NCBI GenBank assembly: GCA_963739435.1
Contig: CAVUAN010000016.1
Span: 124,001-188,000, forward strand
Length of the DNA stretch: 64,000 bases
Reading direction: 5' to 3'
From: CAVUAN01 sp963739435
GTDB taxonomy: Bacteria; Acidobacteriota; Thermoanaerobaculia; UBA5066; Gp7-AA6
Shown: one piece after another, positions 1 through 8,564 of the stretch
How positions within the stretch are numbered: position 1 is the first letter of the stretch
How the letters are laid out: each line of letters starts with the position of its first letter
Translations under genes and position numbers: made by a program
The notes under the pieces: model-generated
The model's database searches: none
What the model saw: only the letters and a program-made list of their open reading frames with translations
Told to the model about the DNA's origin: nothing

Positions 1-1524
1 CTGCCGTCGGGCTTCCTTCCGAACGAGGACCAGGGCTACTTCTTCCTCAACGTGCAGCTGCCGGACGCCTCCTCGCTCCAGCGGACTGACGCCGTGTGCC
101 AGAAGATCGAGCAGATGCTTCAGGACAAGAACGGCAGCGGGAAAGGCATCAAGTACATCACCACGATTGCGGGCTACTCGCTCTTGTCCGGTGCTTCGGC
201 CCCCTACACGGCCTTCTACTTCGTTGCGCTCGATCCCTGGGACGAGCGCAAGGGCGACGAGATGCTGGCTAGTTCGATTGTCCGCCGCTTGAACCGGGAA
301 CTGCGGGCCAGGATCCTGGAAGCGAACGTCGTCGCGTTCGAGCCGCCGGCCATCCAGGGCCTGGGAACAGGCGGCGGGTTTTCCTTCTGGCTGCAGGACC
401 GGAGCGGCGGCACGGTCGATTTCCTGAACCAGAACCTCCAGAAGTTCCTGGAGGCCGCGCGAAAGCGTCCCGAGCTCGCCAACGTCAACAGCGTCTGGCG
501 GGCCTCGGTGCCGCAGATCTACGCCGACATCAACCGCGACAAGGTCTTGAAGCAGGGTGTCGCCGTGGGCGACGTCTACCAGTCGCTCCAAGCGTTCCTG
601 GGCGGCATCTACGTCAACCAGTTCAACCGCTTCGGGCGCCAGTGGAAAGTCTTCCTGCAGGCCGAGGCGGAGGGCCGTGTGAAGCCCGAGGACATCAACC
701 AGTTCTACGTCAAGAACAACGACGGCAAGATGGTTCCGCTCTCCGCCGTCGTGACCACCAAGGGAATCGCGGGCCCGGAGTTCACCAACCGGTTCAACCT
801 GTTCCGGGCGGCCCAGGTCACGGGCATCCCGGCGCCCGGCTACAGCTCCGGACAGGCCGCGGCGGCTCTCCAGGAGGTCTTCAAAGAGACCATGCCGCGC
901 GAGATGGGCTACGACTGGGCTGACATGTCCTACCAGGAGATCAAGGCTGCGGGCGCCGGCGGGCGGGTGTTCGTCCTCTCGATCATCTTCGTCTTCCTCA
1001 TCCTCGCGGCCCTGTACGAAAGCTGGTCGCTGCCCTTCTCCGTTCTTCTCTCGGTGCCCGTCGCGGTCTTCGGCGCCTTCCTGGGGCTGCTCCTGCGCAA
1101 GTTCAACCTCGACGTGTACGGCCAGATCGGCCTCGTCATGCTCATCGGCCTGGCCGCCAAGAACGCGATCCTGATCGTCGAGTTTGCCGTGCTGCAGCTC
1201 AAGGAAGGCAAAAGCAAGACCTTCGTGGACGCCGCGCTCGAAGGCGCGAAACTGCGGCTGCGGCCGATCCTGATGACCTCGTTCGCCTTCATACTGGGAT
1301 GCGTGCCGCTCTGGACGGCCTCGGGTTCGGGAGCGGAGTCGCGCAAGATCCTCGGCACGGTCGTCATCGTCGGCATGCTGGCGGCGACGGGCATCGCGAT
1401 CTTCCTGATCCCGGCGCTCTACGTGCTGGTCGAGAAGCTCGCTCACCGGGGCAAGGAATACGAGGCGCCGGCAACGGAGCCGGCTGGAGAGCCCAGCCCC
1501 AGCCCGGCTGGCGGAGGGCACTGA
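1..1524 (+). CDS. RND efflux transporter permease, HAE1/AcrB family (5' truncated by window)
   Basis: The C-terminal 507 residues of an inner-membrane RND drug/solute exporter driven by proton influx. The reading frame is open from base 1, and the first residues (LPSGFLPNEDQGY) match the conserved loop that follows the central cytoplasmic region in HAE1 pumps, so the start lies outside the window. After a periplasmic porter domain come hydrophobic helices. One is the typical LIGLAAKNAILIVEF segment near residue 390, and a last pair ends near residue 480. The stop codon is one base before the GTG of the outer-membrane channel gene, so the two are co-transcribed. The membrane-fusion protein is presumably upstream. 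Substrate cannot be told from the sequence. Confidence 0.93.
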   Translation: MPSGFLPNEDQGYFFLNVQLPDASSLQRTDAVCQKIEQMLQDKNGSGKGIKYITTIAGYSLLSGASAPYTAFYFVALDPWDERKGDEMLASSIVRRLNRELRARILEANVVAFEPPAIQGLGTGGGFSFWLQDRSGGTVDFLNQNLQKFLEAARKRPELANVNSVWRASVPQIYADINRDKVLKQGVAVGDVYQSLQAFLGGIYVNQFNRFGRQWKVFLQAEAEGRVKPEDINQFYVKNNDGKMVPLSAVVTTKGIAGPEFTNRFNLFRAAQVTGIPAPGYSSGQAAAALQEVFKETMPREMGYDWADMSYQEIKAAGAGGRVFVLSIIFVFLILAALYESWSLPFSVLLSVPVAVFGAFLGLLLRKFNLDVYGQIGLVMLIGLAAKNAILIVEFAVLQLKEGKSKTFVDAALEGAKLRLRPILMTSFAFILGCVPLWTASGSGAESRKILGTVVIVGMLAATGIAIFLIPALYVLVEKLAHRGKEYEAPATEPAGEPSPSPAGGGH

Positions 1525-1525
1525 C

Positions 1526-2989
1526 GTGAAGAAGCTCGCCGCACCCCTCGTCGGGCTCGCCCTGCTGACCGGCTGCGCGGTCGGCCCGAACTACAAGCAG
1601 CCCCCCGTCACCCCTCCCGAGCAATTCCGCGAGGTGCAGGGCCCGCCGCAATCCGCGGCCTCGCTCGCCGACCAGCCCTGGTGGGAGGTTTTCAAGGACC
1701 CGCAGCTCCAGCAGCTCATCGACGAGGCCCTCGCGGGCGGCTACGACGTCCAGCTCGCGGCCTGGCGCGTCGAGGAAGCGCGGGCGCGAGCCGGAATCGC
1801 GCGCTCCGAGTTCTGGCCCTCGGCGTTCTTCACCGGGCAGTGGTCCCGTTCGCAACAGTCCACCTACGTCTTTCCTTACAACCACGGGACCTACAACACG
1901 AACAGCGTCAACGTGAACTTCAACTGGGAGCTCGACCTGTGGGGCCGGATCCGGAGGTCGAACGAGGCGGCAAAGGCTCAGTACCTGGCAACCGAAGATG
2001 CCCGGCTGGGCGTCCTTCTCTCTCTCGTCTCGGAAGTAGCCCGGACCTACTTCCAGCTCCGCGAGCTCGACCAGGAGCTTCAGATCGCAAAGGACACAGC
2101 GGAGGCCTTCCGGGAAACCGCCGACCTCTACGAGCGCAAGTTGCGGGAGGGAGCCGCCTCGGCCGTTCAGACGGCGTATGCCAAGGCGGCCTACAATCAG
2201 GTCGCCGCTCAGGTTCCCGAAATCGAGCGAGCCATCGAAGCGACCGAGAACCAGATCAACCTCCTCCTCGGCCGCAATCCCGCCTCGATTCCGCGAGGAG
2301 TCGACCTCTCGGCCCAGCCGCTGCCTCCCGACATCCCCGCGGGGCTGCCGTCGACGCTTCTCCAACGCCGCCCGGATGTCCGTCAGGCCGAACAACAGCT
2401 CATCGCCGCCAACGCGATCGTGGGTGTCGCCACCGCGAACTTCTTCCCGGCGCTCAACCTCACGGGGCTCTTCGGCGGCGTCAGCCCGGACGTTTCGAAC
2501 CTCTTTCCGGCCGGCAGGACCTGGTCGATCGCAGCGGGCCTGCTGGGCCCGCTCCTTCAGGGTGGCCGGCTCATGAGCCAGTACGACGTCGCCTACGCCC
2601 AGTGGCAGCAGTCCGTGGTCCTCTACGAGCAGACGGTCACCAGCGCGTTCTCAGACTCGACGACCGTGCTCTACGCGCACCAGAAGATCTCCGCCTCCGT
2701 CGCCGAGCTCGTTCAGGCCGTGGCCCACTACCGCGAGATGGTTCGCCTCACGAGTCTGCGCTACGACAGCGGCCTCGCGAACTACTTCGAGGTCCTCTAC
2801 GCCATGCAACAGCTCTACCCCGCCCAGATCGCGCTCGCCCGGGCTCGATCCAACCTCCTGACGAACTTCGTGGACATCTATAAAGCCCTGGGCGGCGGCT
2901 GGAACCTCCAGCCGGAGGATCCGAACCCGACCTGGCTCTCGCCCGCGGCCCAGCCAGCCTCCCCTCCAGCAAGCGCACCGAAGCACTAG
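1526..2989 (+). CDS. Outer-membrane efflux lipoprotein, NodT/OprM (TolC-like) family
   Basis: A 487-residue outer-membrane channel that completes the tripartite RND pump encoded just upstream. It starts at GTG one base after the permease stop. The signal peptide ends in a lipobox (LLTGC, Cys17) followed by AVGPNYKQP, the hallmark start of the NodT family. Two OEP repeats follow, with family motifs such as NFNWELDLWGR near residue 130, LLGRNP near 250 and RRPDVRQAEQQL near 285. The C-terminal tail is Pro/Ala-rich. Length is normal for the family (about 460-500). No obvious terminator was seen in the 180 bases after it. Confidence 0.94.
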   Translation: MKKLAAPLVGLALLTGCAVGPNYKQPPVTPPEQFREVQGPPQSAASLADQPWWEVFKDPQLQQLIDEALAGGYDVQLAAWRVEEARARAGIARSEFWPSAFFTGQWSRSQQSTYVFPYNHGTYNTNSVNVNFNWELDLWGRIRRSNEAAKAQYLATEDARLGVLLSLVSEVARTYFQLRELDQELQIAKDTAEAFRETADLYERKLREGAASAVQTAYAKAAYNQVAAQVPEIERAIEATENQINLLLGRNPASIPRGVDLSAQPLPPDIPAGLPSTLLQRRPDVRQAEQQLIAANAIVGVATANFFPALNLTGLFGGVSPDVSNLFPAGRTWSIAAGLLGPLLQGGRLMSQYDVAYAQWQQSVVLYEQTVTSAFSDSTTVLYAHQKISASVAELVQAVAHYREMVRLTSLRYDSGLANYFEVLYAMQQLYPAQIALARARSNLLTNFVDIYKALGGGWNLQPEDPNPTWLSPAAQPASPPASAPKH

Positions 2990-3120
2990 GCGTCCCGCCG
3001 TAGGGGCGTCAACGCACGTCATTCCACTGCGAGACAGTCGTCCCGACGGCGAGCAAGCGACACTTTGATGCAGCTGGATCATGCGCCGCAGGGCGCGTTG
3101 ATCTATATGTTTCGCTCGGT

Positions 3121-3136
3121 GGGGAATAGCTCCACG
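3121..3136 (+). promoter_or_regulatory. Conserved upstream box of the DUF1269 gene (copy A)
   Basis: The block GGGGAATAGCTCCACG, 34 bases before the start codon, recurs with one mismatch upstream of the second DUF1269 copy (32444-32459), although the flanking bases have diverged. It is followed by an AGAAGGAGG ribosome-binding site. Conservation between copies suggests a promoter or leader element; this is inference only. Confidence 0.4.
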
Positions 3137-3170
3137 TTCTACCGTAGGTATCCAAGAGAAGGAGGACGTC

Positions 3171-3665
3171 ATGAAAGAGCCCGAAAAGCCCGAAACGATG
3201 ATCTGCTACGCAGGCGTTTACGCCAACGTCGGGGACGCGAAGAGCGACTTCGACGTGATCAAGGCCGCGCACAAGGAGAGCTGGATCGGCACGTACGACG
3301 CGGCCCTCTTCGAGAAGAACATGGAGGGCAAGGTCAAGGTGCTGGACACCGACGCCACGCAGCGCGGCAAGGGCGCCAGGATCGGAGCGATCACCGGCGC
3401 CGTGCTCGGCCTCATCTTTCCGCCGTCGATCCTGGTTTCCGCGGGTGTGGGCGCCGCAGCCGGCGCTGCTCTCGGGAACCTGACGAAAGGTTTCAGCAAG
3501 GGCGACATCAAGGATGTTGCGGAGAACCTCCAGCCCGGACAGGCAGGCATTCTCCTCGTCGCCAACGCAACCGTTGACATCGGCGTCCAGAAGCTGATGA
3601 AGAAGGCCCGGAAGGTGGCCACGCAGCGGATCGACGCGCTCACGTCCGAACTCGCCCACGCCTAG
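3171..3665 (+). CDS. DUF1269-like membrane-associated protein (copy A)
   Basis: A 164-residue protein of unknown function. It has an alpha/beta N-terminal part, a Gly/Ala-rich hydrophobic stretch at about residues 63-105 (GARIGAITGAVLGLIFPPS), and a basic helical C-terminus. This layout is typical of DUF1269 proteins, often found in stress-related clusters. A strong ribosome-binding site (AAGGAGG) precedes the ATG. A near-identical paralogue lies at 32495-32989; both are followed by the same type of hairpin terminator. Its actual role is unknown. Confidence 0.82.
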   Translation: MKEPEKPETMICYAGVYANVGDAKSDFDVIKAAHKESWIGTYDAALFEKNMEGKVKVLDTDATQRGKGARIGAITGAVLGLIFPPSILVSAGVGAAAGAALGNLTKGFSKGDIKDVAENLQPGQAGILLVANATVDIGVQKLMKKARKVATQRIDALTSELAHA

Positions 3666-3701
3666 GTAGTCGTCGCCGCGCCTGGCGCGGCGCCAATGCG
3701 G

Positions 3702-3730
3702 AAGGCCGCCCGGTCGGGCGGCCTTCTTCT
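3702..3730 (+). terminator. Rho-independent terminator after DUF1269 copy A
   Basis: A GC-rich inverted repeat, AAGGCCGCCCG followed by CGGGCGGCCTT with a two-base loop, then a TCTTCTT tract. It lies 40 bases after the stop codon. The same structure follows the second DUF1269 copy at 33023-33048. Confidence 0.85.
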
Positions 3731-3805
3731 TGATTCCTTCACGATCGGGGAGATCGAAGGTATTCTCAAAGCCCATGAGCGCTAAGCCCCTCGCCTGACC
3801 CAGCC

Positions 3806-4868
3806 ATGCGGTGGGTCGTCATCCCCGCGCTCTCCCTTGCCCTGCTCGCCGGGGCGATCCTGGCAGGCGTGGGCCCATTCCTGGTTGTCCTATGCGCGGC
3901 TGGCCTGGTCGGCGCCGTCATGGCCGCGGTGCATCACGCCGAGGTCGTGGCGCACCGCGTGGGCGAGCCCTTCGGCACGCTGGTGCTGGCGGTGGCCGTC
4001 ACCGTGATCGAGGCGTCCCTCATCCTGTCCATGATGTTCGCGGGAGGCGCGGACGCTGCCGTCATCCCTCGCGACACGATCTACGCGGCCGTGATGATCA
4101 TCTTCAATGGCGTGGTCGGCCTGTGCATCCTCGTCGGGGGCCTGGCCCACCACGAGCAGGCCTTTCGCGTCGAGGGCACGAGCGGGGGGCTCGCGGCGTT
4201 GATCGTGATATCGGCGCTCTCTCTGGTGCTTCCGACGTTTACCACTACGACCTCGAGCGGTACCTATAGCAACGCGCAGCTCGGGTTCGTCGCGGCAACC
4301 TCGGGTGCGCTCTGGGCCATCTTCGTTTTCGTCCAGACCGTGCGTCACCGCGACTACTTCCTCCCGGCCTCAGACGCGGGCAACCCCGAGGCGCACGCGA
4401 AGCCGCCGACGAAAGGCCAGACAGCGGCGAGCTTCGGCCTGCTCGTGGCCTGCCTCGTGTCGGTGGTCGGGCTCGCGAAGCTCCTCTCCCCCACGATCGA
4501 GAGGCTCGTTCTCGAGGCGGGCGCCCCGAAGTCTGTGATCGGCATCGTGATCGCGATGCTGGTGTTGCTTCCGGAGACCGGGGCCGCGGTGCGGGCCGCA
4601 CGAGCGAACCGGCTTCAGACGAGCATGAACCTCGCCATAGGCTCCGCCCTGGCCTCAATCGGTCTGACGATCCCGGTGGTGGCCCTGGCGGCCATCTTCT
4701 TCGCACCTGCCGCTGCATCTCGGCCTCGCGTCCAAGGAGATCGTGATGCTGGCCGTCACTCTCCTTGTGAGCGCGGTGACGCTCGGCACCGGCCGCACCT
4801 ACCTGATGCAGGGCGCCGTGCACCTCGTCCTCTTCGCGGCATTCCTCTTCCTTGCCTTCGTGCCCTGA
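3806..4868 (+). CDS. ChaA-like Ca2+/H+ (Na+/H+) antiporter, frameshifted near 4712
   Basis: A cation/proton antiporter of the ChaA/CaCA type: multiple hydrophobic helices with acidic motifs in membrane segments (AVTVIEASLILS near residue 70, LLPETGAAVRAARANRLQTS near 255). The frame that begins at 3806 fails after IFFAP, near base 4712. The next frame then continues a normal ChaA C-terminus (SKEIVMLAVTLLVSAVTLGTG, then VHLVLFAAFLFLAFVP) up to the stop at 4868. One extra base explains the break. Intact length would be about 353 residues. No clear Shine-Dalgarno precedes the ATG. Whether the shift is real or a consensus error cannot be decided here. Confidence 0.8.
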
Positions 4869-4931
4869 ATGAGGCAGGACGCCGTTGTCCCGTTTACGGT
4901 CTGAGTGTCGAACTGCAAGTCAAAGCAGCCA

Positions 4932-5817
4932 TCAGAAGGTGACGATGACATAGAGGCGCGGTCCGTCGTACCGATATGAGAAATCGACGAGCGTGTTCGT
5001 CTCTGTCTTCTTGACGGCGAACTTTGTGTATGCGTATGCCGCGCCGACACCAAAGTTGTGGGTCGCGTACCAGTCGATATGCGCTTCCGCGTCAAAGATC
5101 GATCCCGAATACGGGTTGACAGCCGCGAAGATCCCGTTCAGGCGCACTCCGGCTGAGAGTCCGTCGGCCAAGCCGCCTTCGAAACGTAAGGCCAAGAAAC
5201 GGTAGCGGCGTGGACAACTTCGCAGTCTTGGTCACCGTCTGCCCGACGATCGGCCCTCCTGGCCCGATGACTCCTGCGGAAGCGGCCAGATCCGCCTTCA
5301 GGATCGGGTAAGCGACGCCGAGTGAGAGGCCGAACTGCATCTTGTCGTTCTTGACGAATCCGTAGCGGTAATCAAGATACGGGAGGCTCGATTTCATCGT
5401 AGCCGAGACCGACGCGCCCGCTTTGTACGTCGTGTCGCCGAAGATGATGTCTCTCGAGATTGTCGCCATGCGCGACCTGGAGAAGCCGACGTAGCCGAAG
5501 TCGATAAAACTGCGACCCGCGAAGTTCCAGGAGCCCCAGCCGCTAAAGCCGGCCCTCGGGCTGGGCACCCGAAAGACGTCTTCGAGGCTGACACCGCCGC
5601 CGAGGGGTCCCCCCTGGGTGATGTTCTCCTGGAAGGTAACGTTGGTGTTGAACCAGGCGTACATGCCGCCAAGCCGCAGCCGGAACGTGTCGGGCACGTC
5701 GCCAGGAAACTGCGCCTGCGCTGGCGCGGCCGCGAGCAGCAGTCCCGAGGCAGCCATCAACAAGAGCAGTCTCCTTATCGCGGACTCGAGCGTTTTGCCC
5801 TGACCTGTACGCGTCAT
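4932..5817 (-). CDS. Outer-membrane beta-barrel protein, frameshifted near 5195
   Basis: A secreted protein with an N-terminal signal peptide (RRLLLLMAASGLLLAAAPAQA, cleavage near residue 35) and alternating hydrophobic/aromatic strands ending in an outer-membrane-type terminal strand (GPRLYVIVTF, C-terminal Phe). The start is set at the ATG at 5817, which has a perfect AGGAGG seven bases upstream. Near 5195 the frame breaks after STPLPFL; the next frame resumes with ALRFEGGLADGLSAGVRL and runs to 4932. About 295 residues if repaired. Function unknown. It is divergent from the gene at 6023. Its first codons and leader are duplicated at 30948-31010, in front of an unrelated gene. Confidence 0.72.
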
Positions 5818-6022
5818 CGATGCTCCTCCTATCCCAGGAAACACGCGGAACCCGCTCGACGGATTGCAACGGCCCTGTGGTCCTGGACGCAGACTCTACA
5901 GCCTTCCGCAGTCGCCTGGCCACTAGACTTTAGTCCAGGGCGACGGCTGCCTAATGATGTATTTGCATCAGGAAGCGTGTCGCGATTGCATCAAGGATGG
6001 CGAGCTGGAAGGAGGATTCACG
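5818..6022. promoter_or_regulatory. Divergent regulatory region with TTGCATCA direct repeats
   Basis: Non-coding region between the minus-strand barrel gene and the plus-strand gene at 6023. It holds two direct copies of TTGCATCA at 5963-5970 and 5986-5993 (23 bases start to start, about two helical turns). Upstream of these is a near-palindrome, CTAGACTTTAGTCCAG. A strong GGAAGGAGG precedes the ATG at 6023. All elements are kept in the copy at 30984-31188, which suggests a common regulator; which one is unknown. Confidence 0.5.
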
Positions 6023-6593
6023 ATGAAGAAATTCCGGATTGTTGATGGTGGTTTGTGTCGCAATCGCCCTGTTCGTGGCGCCCGTGGCCCTGTCCCAGGC
6101 CCCGCCGAAAGGCGAGGCGGTGGTGTCTTCGGTAAGCGCTACCGCGACTGTGATGAGTATCAACCAGAAGACGCGCGAGCTCACGCTCAAAGCGGACGAC
6201 GGGCAGAAGTACAGCTTCGTCGCCGGCGACGCGGTCCAGAACCTCGGCCAGGTCAAGAAGGGTGACGTCGTCAAAGTCACTTACACAGAGGCCGTCGCCT
6301 ACGAGATCAGGAAGGGCGGAAGCGCGGGCACCGGGGTGGCCGCGGGTGCCGCCGCTGCTCCGCTCGGCGCGAAGCCGGCGGGCGTCGTCGGGGCGCAGGT
6401 GACTGTGACGGTCAAGGTCGCGGCCATCGACCCCAAGGTCCCCTCGATCACCTTTGCGTTGCCGTCGGGCGACACGCGGACGGTCAAGGTGAAGTACCCC
6501 GAGAAACTCCAGGGCGTGAACGTCGGCGACACGGTCGACATCACGTACACCGAGGCGCTCGCGCTCAAGGTCGAACCAAAGCCGAAGAAGTAG
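6023..6593 (+). CDS. Two-repeat periplasmic protein (copy A), frameshift in signal peptide
   Basis: A secreted protein of unknown function. The mature part holds two similar beta-rich repeats of about 65 residues. Each ends in a GDxVxxTYTEA motif (KKGDVVKVTYTEAVAYEI and VGDTVDITYTEALALKV), joined by a Gly/Ala linker. The ATG at 6023 has an excellent ribosome-binding site, but an extra A (GAAGAAATTCC here, GAAGAATTCC in the copy at 31189) throws it out of frame with the rest. The coding frame is open only from TTG 6039 / ATG 6045, inside the signal peptide. The paralogue shows the intact 189-residue form. The defect is either a consensus error or a true lesion in one duplicate. Confidence 0.7.
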
Positions 6594-6643
6594 GAGCTCC
6601 GGGCCCGGACCTCGGCAACTGTCGACTCTGAAGGAGGAGTGAA

Positions 6644-7216
6644 GTGGAAAATGTCAGAGCGGCGGTAACCGACTGGGCTCAAGAAGTCAAGAAGAACGCC
6701 GGGTGGCTCGTGGCGCTCGGGGTGCTGACGGTGATTGCAGGCTTTCTGTCCATCGGGTCTCCCATTCTCGGTGGCGCCGCCGTCTCCGTCCTCATCGGAA
6801 TCGCGATGGTGATCGGCGGCGTCGCGCGAACCGTCGGCGTCTTTCGCGCGGGGTCGTTCGGCCAGGGCGCCCTCGCGCTCATCGGCGGCATCTTCACGTT
6901 CGTCGCGGGCGTGGTTCTTGTGACAAGGCCAGAAGTCGGCATGGCGAGCCTGACCCTGCTGCTCGGGGCCTACCTGCTGGTGGATGGAGTCTCCGGCACG
7001 TTCCTCGCTTTCCACGTGCGGCCGGAGAAGGGATGGGGCTGGATGCTCTTGAGCGCCGCCCTGGGCGTGCTTCTGGGAATCCTGCTGCTCCGGGAGTGGC
7101 CGCTCTCCGGGCTGTGGGCCATCGGGACGCTCGTGGGGGTCAACCTCTTGTTTGCCGGGTTCTCCATCATCTCCGTCGGCTCGGCCGCACGGGGTTTGGC
7201 CAGGCGGGCTGCGTAG
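6644..7216 (+). CDS. HdeD family membrane protein (copy A)
   Basis: A 190-residue inner-membrane protein with about six predicted helices (for example VALGVLTVIAGFLSIGSPIL and the Gly-rich SVLIGIAMVIGGVARTVGVF). It matches the DUF308/HdeD family, linked to acid resistance in enterobacteria; the role here is inferred. Start is GTG with AAGGAGGAG upstream; the paralogue at 31808 uses ATG at the same place. It lies 50 bases after the two-repeat protein and is probably co-transcribed with it. Confidence 0.88.
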   Translation: MENVRAAVTDWAQEVKKNAGWLVALGVLTVIAGFLSIGSPILGGAAVSVLIGIAMVIGGVARTVGVFRAGSFGQGALALIGGIFTFVAGVVLVTRPEVGMASLTLLLGAYLLVDGVSGTFLAFHVRPEKGWGWMLLSAALGVLLGILLLREWPLSGLWAIGTLVGVNLLFAGFSIISVGSAARGLARRAA

Positions 7217-7277
7217 CGTTTTCTCGGTGCCATCGAGTCCCGGGGCGGCCCTGGGCCGGCCCGGGACGGAGTGATCC

Positions 7278-7706
7278 ATGGCGGCTTCATTCTTGGTCCT
7301 GTTCGACTTCGCTTACGCCATCGTCAGGCGTTTGATCCATGACGCGTATTACAGGGCCCTGGGCATCGTGCTCCTGATGATGCTCCTGGCCGGTACTCTC
7401 TTCTTCTGGCTGGCCGAGGGTCGACCGTTCCTCCAGGCGTTCGTGTTTTCGGCGGGGACGATGGCGATGAACACTCCGTACGGGCTCGGCGGGGCACCCA
7501 CGACGGTCGCGGGCGTCGTCTTCTTCGTCTTCTACCTCTTCCTGAGCGTCGGACTCTTTCTCCTCTTCGTCATCGAGACGGGCAAAACAATGGTCCAGTC
7601 CTACGAGGAGTTCTCCACGAAGATGGCCGCGCGCAAGAAAACGCACGCGGAGCACAATGCGCGGGAGATCGCAGAGGAGCAGGCCGCGGCGAAGAGCCTC
7701 CCGTGA
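7278..7706 (+). CDS. Two-helix channel-like membrane protein with degenerate selectivity filter
   Basis: A 142-residue protein laid out like a two-transmembrane potassium channel subunit (Ion_trans_2 type): helix 1 at about 28-47 (LGIVLLMMLLAGTLFFWLAE), a pore-helix-like loop, helix 2 at about 79-103 (GVVFFVFYLFLSVGLFLLFV), and a charged cytoplasmic tail. Where the family has TTVGYGD, this protein reads TMAMNTPYGLGGAP, so K+ selectivity is doubtful. It follows hdeD on the same strand. Channel function is inference; a small structural or stress membrane protein is the alternative. Confidence 0.6.
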   Translation: MAASFLVLFDFAYAIVRRLIHDAYYRALGIVLLMMLLAGTLFFWLAEGRPFLQAFVFSAGTMAMNTPYGLGGAPTTVAGVVFFVFYLFLSVGLFLLFVIETGKTMVQSYEEFSTKMAARKKTHAEHNAREIAEEQAAAKSLP

Positions 7707-7798
7707 GCGCCGGGCGAAATCGTTTGTCGGATTGTGTGTGGGTCGAGCTTAGGGCGGTCATCTCCTCAAAGAGCGTCACGCTGAAGAAGGAATAGGGC

Positions 7799-8512
7799 AT
7801 GAGTACGAAAGAGACGGAGAGCGCAAAGCGAGTCCTCGCGATCGACATCGGCGGGACGAACGTGAAGATCCTCGCGACGGGAGAGCGCGAGCCGCGGAAG
7901 TTTCCGTCCGGCAATGGGTTGACACCCGACCAGATGGTCGCCGGCGTCCGGAAACTGGCCGGAGACTGGAAGTACGACGTGGTCTCGATCGGATATCCGG
8001 GTCCCGTCCTAAGGGGCGGTCCGGCCGCCGAGCCCCACAACCTCGCTCCCGGCTGGGTCGGATTCGACTTCAAAGCCGCCTTCGGACACCCGGTCAGGGT
8101 GATCAACGACGCGGCGATGCAGGCTCTCGGGAGCTACAAGGGCGGGACGATGCTCTTTCTGGGCCTCGGAACGGGCCTCGGCTCCGCTCTCATCGTGAGA
8201 GGACACATCGTCCCGATGGAGCTCGGCCACCTCCCCTGGGGGAAAAGAACCTTCGAGGAGTGCCTGGGAGTCCGCGGGCTGGAGAAGCAGGGAAAGAAGG
8301 CGTGGCGGAAGAGCGTCTCGAGGGCCGTGGAACGTTTCACCTCCGCTCTGTTCCTGGACGACGTCGTCATCGGAGGAGGGAACGCGAAGAAGCTGAAGAA
8401 ACTCCCTCCTGGCTGCCGGCTCGGCGACAACGCCAACGCTTTCGTGGGGGGCTTCAGCCTCTGGAGAGGAACCAGGAAAGGACGGCACTCGCGCCCCGAT
8501 ACCGGAAGCTGA
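7799..8512 (+). CDS. ppgK: ROK-family sugar kinase, polyphosphate-glucokinase-like
   Basis: Phosphorylates glucose to glucose 6-phosphate, probably with polyphosphate (or ATP). The 237-residue protein has the phosphate-binding motif AIDIGGTNVKI near residue 15, the catalytic IND motif (VINDAAMQALG) near 100, GLGTGLGSALI near 120, and the ELGH motif followed by a PPGK-like region (ELGHLPWGKRTFEECLG). First gene of the pentose phosphate cluster, so its product feeds G6PDH directly. The family usually ends soon after NANAFVGGF-LW. A one-base shift there would give a different basic tail ending at 8529, so the last 17 residues are uncertain. Confidence 0.8.
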   Translation: MSTKETESAKRVLAIDIGGTNVKILATGEREPRKFPSGNGLTPDQMVAGVRKLAGDWKYDVVSIGYPGPVLRGGPAAEPHNLAPGWVGFDFKAAFGHPVRVINDAAMQALGSYKGGTMLFLGLGTGLGSALIVRGHIVPMELGHLPWGKRTFEECLGVRGLEKQGKKAWRKSVSRAVERFTSALFLDDVVIGGGNAKKLKKLPPGCRLGDNANAFVGGFSLWRGTRKGRHSRPDTGS

Positions 8513-8564
8513 AGAAGAAAGCGCGTTAACAGGAAAACAAAGGGGGTCGGAAAGGGAGCACACC

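Larger units (their letters stand above)
5782..7205. repeat. Dispersed duplication, copy A (about 1.42 kb)
   Basis: This segment runs from the first codons of the minus-strand barrel gene, through the divergent intergenic region, the two-repeat periplasmic protein and most of hdeD. It is repeated in the same orientation at about 30948-32369 with only scattered substitutions. Offset between copies is about 25.16 kb. Similarity stops abruptly inside the barrel gene on one side and near the 3' end of hdeD on the other. Confidence 0.9.
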
